A DNA stretch of 11,027 nucleotides from Rhodanobacteraceae bacterium UBA703 (GTDB lineage: Bacteria > Pseudomonadota > Gammaproteobacteria > Xanthomonadales > Rhodanobacteraceae). The notes beneath the pieces are model-generated. The model did not search any database, was not told where the DNA came from, and saw nothing but the letters and a program-made list of their open reading frames with translations. The stretch covers positions 527 through 11,553 of the forward strand of contig DBMH01000315.1 of the NCBI GenBank assembly GCA_002297645.1. The letters are read 5' to 3'. Below are positions 6,801 through 11,027 of the stretch, piece after piece. Both the position numbers and the translations under genes were made by a program. Position 1 is the stretch's first letter; each line of letters starts with the position of its first letter.

Positions 6801-9800
6801 TCGGCGTCGTTGCGCGGGCCGGACAGCGCGCCGCTCGCACGCTGCGTGAGGCCGAGCGTACGGTCGCGCACGAACACGTCGGCGGCGCCGTTGCCGTCGG
6901 GCGGAACGATCGTCGACGACACCGACTGGAACGCGACGAAGCGCCCGTCCGCGCTGATCGACGGCCACAGGCGCGTCTCCCAGGACACCTGTTCTTCCAG
7001 CGCGGCGGCACCGCCCGGAGTCACGTGCTGGTTCACCATCGCGCCGGTCTGGCGATCCTTGACGAACACGCCGACGTAGTTCGGCGACGCGACGACGCCG
7101 AGCTGGAACGCGACATAGCGCCCGTCGGCGCTGAGCGCGGGCGTCAGGCTGTTGTTGTAGAGATTGCCCTGGGCGGCCAGCTCGATCGCGCCGCTGCCCA
7201 TGTCCTTGACGAATACACGGTTGCCGCTCCAGCCGCTGATCGGCAGGTTGGTCGAATTGCACTGGAAGGCGACGAAGCGCCCGTCGGCGCTGATCGCGGG
7301 GTAGTCGTTGCAGCTGTTGTCGGCCGGCGTGCCGTCCGCTGCCGCGCTGGCCAGGTCCGACGCGCGCGTGAGGCGGTCCTTCACGAAAACGCGATTGCTC
7401 GTCGAGTTCGCGGTGAAGTTCGGAACCAGGTTGCCCGCCGTCGAGTTGTAGACGACGTAACGACCGTCCGCGCTGATCGCCGGGAACTGGCTGTGGTTGT
7501 CGCCGGGCTGGTCGGCGGCGTTGCTGCTGACCAGGTCCAGCGCGCCGGTGGCGAGATCCTTGACGTAGGCGTCGACACGGCCGTTGGAATCGCCCGGCGC
7601 CAGCGCGCGATAGGTGGAAAACGCCACGTAGCGTCCGTCGGCGCTCAGCGACGAGCGCAGCGTCAGCGATGCAAGCTCGGCGCTGGTCGGCGCGCTGCCG
7701 TCGGCGCGCGTGGTCGCACGCACGAGGGCACCGCTGTAGAGATCCTTGACGAACACGTCCTTGTCGCTGCCGTCGCCGGGAAAGAAGTTGCTCGCCTCGG
7801 ACTGGAACGAGACGTAGCGGCCGTTCGCGCTGATCGACGGGAAGCGGCTCGCGCCGTTGCCCTGCGTGCCGTCGGCGGTGACGCTGACGCGGCGGACCGC
7901 ACCGCTGAGCTGGTCGCGCACGAACACGTCTTCGACGCCGTTGCTGTCGTCGCCGACGAGATCGCTGGCGATCGACGAGAACACCACGAAGCGCCCGTCC
8001 GCCGAAAGTCCCTGGTTCGATCCGGTCGAGGCCGCATTGCTCGTCGGGTAGCCCGAAAGCGCCTGCGACGCCAGGGTGGGGTACGGCGATCCGGGCGTGA
8101 CGGTCTGCGTCACCGCCGATGTGACCATGGCGGGATAGTTCGCATCACCGCTCCACGCGGCCGTCAGATGGTGCGTGCCGACCGTGCTGCTGCGCCACAG
8201 GCACTGCCTCGCCGGCAGCACGATCTCGCAGCTATCGGCCCCGTCGCCGACCACGATGATTCCGGTCGGCGCAGGCGCCGCGTTGAAGGGACGCACGTCG
8301 AGTGCCACCGTGATGCTCGCCGCCTGTCCGAGCGGGGTGCTGGAGGGCTGGTTGCCGACGATGGCGAAACGGCGCACGTCGTGCGTGGTTTGCGCCGAGC
8401 TTGCCGCCCATGCGCCCTGGGCGGCGAACGATGCCGTCAACGTGTGGGAGCCGGCGCGGTTGGACGCGAGCTGGCAGGACGCGGTTTCGTTGGTGGCGCC
8501 GGTCAGCGTGGCCGCGCAACGGGCGGTGAGCAGATCGTCGGCGTCGCCGTCGCTCACGACGACGATGCCCTGCGGACGGCCGCCCAGGTCCGGTGTTTCG
8601 CGCACCTGCACCTGCACGGTGTACGGCTCGAATGGCTGGGTCGGCCCCGAAGACGGCGCGACGATGCCGGTCGTCGTGGCCCGGCCGGCGAGCACGTTGT
8701 GGATCACGCTGGTGCTCGCGGGCGCGACGGCGCTGTCGCCGCCGTAGCACAACTGCATCGTGTGCGTGCCGGAACTGGCGAAGCGGATCGAACAGGTATG
8801 CGCCGGCAGCGTCGCCGTGCATTGGTGGGAAGGATCGACCGGCGCCGAGGCGCAGTCCGCCGCTTCCTTGACCACGACCGCGCCGGTGGCTTGCACGGGT
8901 GCGGCGTTCGCGGGGGCCGCCAGCGTCCAGCCGAAGTCGACGTCCACGCCGATTGCGGACGGAGCCGGCGTGCGCGTCACGTTCGAGAACTCGACCGTGC
9001 CGCTCGACTCGTGCGTGGCGGTCGCGGTGTTGCCGTCCCAGCCACCCCAGCCGACATAGTCGGCGGTCAGCGTCTTGTGCCCGGCGGCCAGCGGGGCCAG
9101 CGTGCAGCTGCCGGTGCCACCGGAGGCGGGTGTCAGGTCGATGGAGCAGGCCGCCGTCTGCGCATCCTGGCGATCGCCGTCGCGCACGATGACGGTGCCG
9201 CGCGGCGTGCCGTTCATCGGGTTGTAGCCGGCCTTGCCGACCGTCACCTGCACGGCGTAGGGCGCGAGGCCGGAATTCGTGCCGGGTGTCGCGGGATCGA
9301 TCTGCACGACCGTGTTCGGGCCCGGCGTGAAATACCAGTTCACCGCCGGGTTGAAGCGCATCCGCGTCGGATAGATCAGCCGCCAGTGGTCGGGGGCCAG
9401 CGGCGTGAGGCCGACGAGGGTGGCGGCGAATCCCACGCGACCGCCGTCGTCGTCGAAGCGCACCACGATCGAACACTCGCCGCCTTGCGGGTTGTTGTAG
9501 TAACCCGCGAAGACCGCGGTGCTGCGATAGTCGTCGGCGGTGCCGGCGATGCCGTCGAGGCCGGCCCGCGCGAGCTGCAGCATCGCGAGATCGTCGCTGT
9601 GCAGGTGGTGCTGGACGCGACCCTGCACATAGCCCTGGACGGCGGCCGCCTCGCTGTTCGCGTACCCGAGCGCGGCCATCACCGCGGCATTGCCGTTGGC
9701 GGCGAAGTGCTGGCCCGGCGGCAGGTCGTCGAGCGTGCGGGCCATCGTCGTGGTGTCCACGATCGCGGGCAGCGCGGCGGGATCGTTCGACCCGCGCGCG

Positions 9801-10324
9801 AACCAGGCGAGGCTCACGTCGTCGCCGCGCTGGTCGTCGCCGGAGCCGGGTATGCCGTCGGCGTCGCCGAGGTGATCGAGCACGCCATTGGCACCACCGC
9901 CGCTGCGCGTGTCGTCGTAGCGCGACGTGCCGTTGCCGGCGGGGTTGTCGGCCTGGTTGGGATGATCGAGGCCGTGCGCGTGCAGCAATTCGTGCAGCAG
10001 CACGGTTTCGAAATCCACCTGGTCGGCCGGTGCGCTGGTGTCCGCGCCGGCGGCGAAGGTGTTGTCCGGCAGCGAACGGAAGCGGTTGTAGGTCGCGATC
10101 ACGTTGCGCACCGCGGGTTCCGCGGCGGCCGCGAGGCCTGGACTGATCGAACTGTCGATGCAGACGCGGACCGCCGCGAGTTCGCCGCCCGTGCCGAAGT
10201 AGTTCTGGTGCGCGATGCGACCGGGTTCGTCCTCGTTCACGGTCACGAAGCTGCCGGCGCCGCTCGGTTGCGGCAGCGAAGCCACGGCGAGTGCGACGAG
10301 CGCGGTCAGAGAGAGCGGCCTCAC
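3749..10324 (-). CDS. Giant secreted multidomain protein: metzincin-like peptidase with Ig-like, propeller and MBG-like repeats
   Basis: The 2191-aa protein starts with a Sec signal peptide (residues 1-23). Domains, by approximate residue: 24-345 metallopeptidase-like, with HELLHAHGLDH at 111-121; 355-745 four Ig-like modules; 765-1560 fourteen PD40/TolB-like propeller repeats; 1564-1665 Ig-like; 1667-1748 FnIII-like; 1753-1856 Ig-like; 1861-2071 three MBG-like repeats; 2072-2168 Ig-like; then an FRNGFE tail. Many Ig-like modules carry a cysteine pair about 12-15 residues apart (C393/C407, C603/C617, C1613/C1627), fitting disulfides outside the cytoplasm. There is no autotransporter barrel, LPXTG or transmembrane anchor. 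I chose the GTG at 10324 because the signal peptide starts there; the open frame continues upstream only as arginine-rich shadow. The start overlaps the upstream gene by GTGA, suggesting translational coupling. It is probably a secreted or surface-held protease or adhesin; substrate and export route beyond Sec are unknown. Confidence 0.93.
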   Translation of the reverse strand: MRPLSLTALVALAVASLPQPSGAGSFVTVNEDEPGRIAHQNYFGTGGELAAVRVCIDSSISPGLAAAAEPAVRNVIATYNRFRSLPDNTFAAGADTSAPADQVDFETVLLHELLHAHGLDHPNQADNPAGNGTSRYDDTRSGGGANGVLDHLGDADGIPGSGDDQRGDDVSLAWFARGSNDPAALPAIVDTTTMARTLDDLPPGQHFAANGNAAVMAALGYANSEAAAVQGYVQGRVQHHLHSDDLAMLQLARAGLDGIAGTADDYRSTAVFAGYYNNPQGGECSIVVRFDDDGGRVGFAATLVGLTPLAPDHWRLIYPTRMRFNPAVNWYFTPGPNTVVQIDPATPGTNSGLAPYAVQVTVGKAGYNPMNGTPRGTVIVRDGDRQDAQTAACSIDLTPASGGTGSCTLAPLAAGHKTLTADYVGWGGWDGNTATATHESSGTVEFSNVTRTPAPSAIGVDVDFGWTLAAPANAAPVQATGAVVVKEAADCASAPVDPSHQCTATLPAHTCSIRFASSGTHTMQLCYGGDSAVAPASTSVIHNVLAGRATTTGIVAPSSGPTQPFEPYTVQVQVRETPDLGGRPQGIVVVSDGDADDLLTARCAATLTGATNETASCQLASNRAGSHTLTASFAAQGAWAASSAQTTHDVRRFAIVGNQPSSTPLGQAASITVALDVRPFNAAPAPTGIIVVGDGADSCEIVLPARQCLWRSSTVGTHHLTAAWSGDANYPAMVTSAVTQTVTPGSPYPTLASQALSGYPTSNAASTGSNQGLSADGRFVVFSSIASDLVGDDSNGVEDVFVRDQLSGAVRRVSVTADGTQGNGASRFPSISANGRYVSFQSEASNFFPGDGSDKDVFVKDLYSGALVRATTRADGSAPTSAELASLTLRSSLSADGRYVAFSTYRALAPGDSNGRVDAYVKDLATGALDLVSSNAADQPGDNHSQFPAISADGRYVVYNSTAGNLVPNFTANSTSNRVFVKDRLTRASDLASAAADGTPADNSCNDYPAISADGRFVAFQCNSTNLPISGWSGNRVFVKDMGSGAIELAAQGNLYNNSLTPALSADGRYVAFQLGVVASPNYVGVFVKDRQTGAMVNQHVTPGGAAALEEQVSWETRLWPSISADGRFVAFQSVSSTIVPPDGNGAADVFVRDRTLGLTQRASGALSGPRNDADSGNAAISRDGSLVAYDSWSTRLIDADTNGVRDVFLRRTDTTAITRLSIAADGTPGNGASFAPAYADDAGDVYFLSAASNLVAGDTNGKVDVFRKHLADGSIERMNLYYGSQTPADAQAPLAVSRDGKYLAFASADTNLSADHNGYTDILVYPHGGNAFMPTPGSNGNSMQPSISDDGRILAFASDATNLGVGGNAVRNVFARNLREVYLPDRLQLVSTDAGGVAGNGNSEQPAVSADGRYVAFVSWATNLVPGDDNGAADIFVKDLQTGAVERVNTSAPGAQGTGGDCASPSFSSGARFVGFVCAQGNLVADGDGTPHFYVKDRATGAIRRLSQTAAGMAANAASSAWPHALGDNGLGAFASRANNLTTPDGTSVSNVFLSQYPATFAASAVSIVSISPEHPEVGRGYTVNVSVAGAGAQPPTGRVRIFDGTEAYTSCEATLTPGTPSTGSCNLSTGASGRWALSAWYGGDDANGAASSLPYPVDVQHQVLPAQPIITAAAPGNGSVTLQIGYSGIGSPFIDYTATCGTGSTIGVASPLSVTGLANDVEVSCHVTARNASGIGAPSNVLKATPAPARTRTTLALSSGDNPSPHGQTLTFTATVEPVAPASAIPTGTVAFHDGVAPIAGCAAVALTTTAPITAECTTAALSVGDHALVARYGGDATYTASAQPASNTLDHAVQRAVGTVDFGTLEFTYDGTPKTIAATLREEPGAQCTVTPSNVGPGAGSTPVTATCNGTNYTGSSHAVAVIARAIGTVDFGTLDFLYDGNARTVTAHIHDEPATSCTVTPSSVGPGAGSTPVTAVCHGTNYTASGHATATIAKAAATLTLGGLSASYDGQPHAVTVTTEPPDLSVTVTYDAATTAPTNAGSYDVVATVDDPNYQGSRNATLVIAQAATTLTLSSPCMRTFVAGQPFTLVATLAGGVGATGNVDFDDGHGALCSDVHVDSGTATCRATLSVHGQPVAPLALGARYDGDGGNAPSEAKPLAVTVLELAEAVFRNGFENPEDPDACPIE
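4115..4744 (-). repeat. Three tandem 70-residue MBG-like repeats
   Basis: Residues 1861-1930 (4535-4744), 1931-2000 (4325-4534) and 2001-2070 (4115-4324) are exactly 70 residues each. The first two are clearly a recent tandem duplication: both begin GTVDFGTL, contain VGPGAGSTPVTA and GTNYT, and share long identical DNA stretches. The third is a canonical MBG domain (SYDGQPHAVTVTTEP, APTNAGSYDVVATVDDPNYQG), seen in bacterial surface and adhesin proteins. The first two replace the middle with a cysteine-bracketed segment (C1891/C1911 and C1961/C1981). Confidence 0.8.
5645..8032 (-). repeat. Fourteen tandem PD40/TolB-like beta-propeller repeats
   Basis: Residues about 765-1560 contain fourteen repeats of 51-62 residues built around SADGRYVAFxS. 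They begin near residues 774, 832, 894, 951, 1012, 1065, 1124, 1182, 1241, 1298, 1349, 1410, 1469 and 1528. Most also carry an acidic loop and strand such as GDxNGxxDVFVKDxxTG. Repeats 9, 13 and 14 are degenerate. Two repeats have a cysteine pair flanking the core strand (C1005/C1022 and C1463/C1479). Fourteen copies fit two seven-bladed propellers, a form used for protein, peptide or sugar binding. Confidence 0.82.
8090..9262 (-). repeat. N-terminal array of four Ig-like modules
   Basis: Residues about 355-745 contain four beta-rich modules of roughly 90-105 residues. Shared features are a GxVxVxDGD strand-turn (RGTVIVRDGD, QGIVVVSDGD, TGIIVVGDGAD), a cysteine pair, and an LTAxYxGD-like end (HKTLTADYVG, HTMQLCYGGD, HTLTASF, HHLTAAWSGD). 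This pattern matches bacterial Ig-like domains of the Big_3 type. They probably act as spacers between the peptidase and the propellers, or as binding modules. Confidence 0.7.
9290..10255 (-). other. Metzincin-type zinc peptidase domain of the giant protein
   Basis: Residues about 24-345. The motif HELLHAHGLDH (9962-9994) fits HExxHxxGxxH exactly: zinc ligands H111, H115 and H121, general base E112, and the glycine turn at G118. The Met-turn is not certain; M194 (DTTTMARTLDDLP) is the best candidate, with M216 second. There is no cysteine-switch propeptide between the signal peptide and the motif. Downstream, GADGIPGSGDD-like and GIAGTADDY stretches resemble calcium-binding loops. The closest known idea is the matrixin/metzincin clan, but the family is not one I can name. 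Confidence 0.8.
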
Positions 10325-10902
10325 GGCGTGGCCTCCGTCGCGACGCGCTTGCCCGTGCGCCTGGACAGGCCGCGCAGCGCATCGATCGCGCCCGCGACAC
10401 GGTTCAGCTCCGTCGCCTCGGGATGGCGCGCCGCCGCTTGCAGCGGGTCGCGCGCGACGAGGCGGCGCTGCTCGCTGCCGTCGAGCCATTGCAGGACATA
10501 GACGTCGGTATCGAGGTCGGTGAAAACGGTCTGGCCGTTCGATGCCTCCCAGGTGCCGCCGGTCTGCGCGCTCAGGCGTTTCGGGTCGATTCCGCGCAAC
10601 GCGTCGATCGCGATCGCATCGCGCAGGGATGCCCATTCCTGCACGCTCAGACGCAGCTCGTAGTCGCCGGCGTCGCGCAGGAACCACGGTCGGTGCACGG
10701 CGACACAGCCGTCCGGATGCGCGTGCACTTCGACGCGGCTTTCCTCGCCGTCGCGCATCACGCCGCTGCCGATGGCGAGCGCCGCCACGGCCGGCGGCGA
10801 ATCCGCGCAGGCACCGGCCGCGGCCGAAGCGGCGAGCGGCGACGTCAGGACGGCGGCGGCGACGGCGCGTCGAAGCCAGGGGGAGGGCGGGCGGCTGAAC
10901 AT
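10321..10902 (-). CDS. Exported protein of unknown function, coupled to the giant metzincin-like protein
   Basis: The predicted protein is 193 aa. The N-terminus (MFSRPPSPWLRR, then AVAAAVLTSPLAASAAAG) is a Sec signal peptide, probably cut near residues 28-31. C32 lacks the preceding aliphatic lipobox residue, so a lipoprotein is unlikely. The mature part has only two cysteines (C32 and C66), which could form one disulfide. It contains a likely beta-rich middle (ESRVEVHAHPDGCVAVHRP, TVFTDLDTDVYVLQWLDG) and a basic, helical C-terminus. I do not recognise the family. The start has a GGAG ribosome-binding site (10909-10912) six bases from the ATG. Its stop overlaps the start of the giant gene by four bases, so the two are very likely one operon. 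A role as partner, chaperone or inhibitor of the peptidase is a guess from this linkage only. Confidence 0.85.
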   Translation of the reverse strand: MFSRPPSPWLRRAVAAAVLTSPLAASAAAGACADSPPAVAALAIGSGVMRDGEESRVEVHAHPDGCVAVHRPWFLRDAGDYELRLSVQEWASLRDAIAIDALRGIDPKRLSAQTGGTWEASNGQTVFTDLDTDVYVLQWLDGSEQRRLVARDPLQAAARHPEATELNRVAGAIDALRGLSRRTGKRVATEATP

Positions 10903-11027
10903 GAAAGACTCCGGAGTCGCCGCGGAAAGGCGGCGTCACCGTGTCTTTCGTATTTCGGCGCCGGCAGGGATCATCCTGGCGGCAATCGCCTGGCTCGGGT
11001 GGTCGCCGGTTCCCGCGTCCTACGGCT
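10901..11027 (+). CDS. Possible start of a divergent secreted or membrane protein (partial, weak)
   Basis: From the ATG at 10901 a plus-strand frame stays open to the window edge (42 codons). It begins with a basic stretch (MKDSGVAAERRRHRVFRIS), followed by a hydrophobic segment (APAGIILAAIAWLGWSPVPA) that looks like a signal peptide. Codon third positions are G/C-rich only in the later part. Its start codon would interlock with that of the minus-strand gene in one CATG, leaving no room for separate promoters, and a good ribosome-binding site is lacking (GGGAGGG is about 14 bases away). It may be chance; the sequence to the right would decide. Confidence 0.25.
   Translation, partial: MKDSGVAAERRRHRVFRISAPAGIILAAIAWLGWSPVPASYG
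10907..10918. repeat. Perfect 12-bp palindrome over the ribosome-binding site of the exported-protein gene
   Basis: GACTCCGGAGTC is a perfect palindrome starting four bases before the ATG codon region of the 193-aa protein gene, and it includes its GGAG ribosome-binding site. It could be an operator half-site pair or only chance. Confidence 0.3.

Noticed and set aside
3686..10501. Plus-strand open frame of 2271 codons opposite the giant gene
   Set aside because: It is in the same codon register as the minus-strand gene, so it stays open because that gene lacks TTA, CTA and TCA codons. Its translation is arginine-, alanine- and valine-rich with no domain; the minus strand has a signal peptide, zinc motif and repeats.
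10325..10939. Upstream extension of the giant protein to a start at 10939
   Set aside because: The extra 205 residues are arginine-rich, overlap the exported-protein gene in another frame, and would bury the signal peptide inside the chain.

Overview
The window is GC-rich chromosomal DNA from a gammaproteobacterium, most likely of the Xanthomonadales/Lysobacterales (Rhodanobacteraceae or Lysobacteraceae type). I infer this from the RNase E and pterin dehydratase sequences, the divergent rne/rluC pair typical of gammaproteobacteria, and the very strong G/C third-position bias. There is no sign of phage, IS element, CRISPR array, tRNA or rRNA.

Left part (1-3635): conserved housekeeping genes. 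The 5' part of rne (RNase E, minus strand) runs off the left edge and ends on its second catalytic aspartate. It is divergent from rluC (23S rRNA pseudouridine synthase, plus strand) across 369 bp. On the minus strand this gap carries a good sigma70-like promoter whose -35 box overlaps the rluC start codon, followed by a leader of about 330 nt with several strong stems, very like the long autoregulated rne leader of E. coli. After rluC come hairpins in a 186-bp gap, then a HAD-superfamily hydrolase (plus strand). That gene is convergent with phhB (pterin-4a-carbinolamine dehydratase, minus strand).

Right part (3749-10902): a two-gene minus-strand operon of accessory secreted proteins. The upstream gene encodes a 193-aa exported protein of unknown function. 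Its TGA stop overlaps the GTG start of the second gene by four bases, which suggests translational coupling. The second gene encodes a 2191-aa exported multidomain protein: signal peptide, metzincin-type zinc peptidase motif (HELLHAHGLDH), four Ig-like modules, fourteen PD40/TolB-like propeller repeats (naturally two seven-bladed propellers), Ig-like, FnIII-like and Ig-like modules, three 70-residue MBG-like repeats, a last Ig-like module, and a short C-terminal FRNGFE tail. This operon is the most unusual content of the window. The protein could be a secreted or surface-held protease/adhesin; its substrate and partner are unknown.

Far right (10903-11027): 125 bp upstream of the operon with no convincing promoter. 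A plus-strand frame resembling a signal-peptide start runs off the edge and is kept only as a low-confidence candidate. Very long open frames exist antisense to the giant gene, but codon composition explains them.
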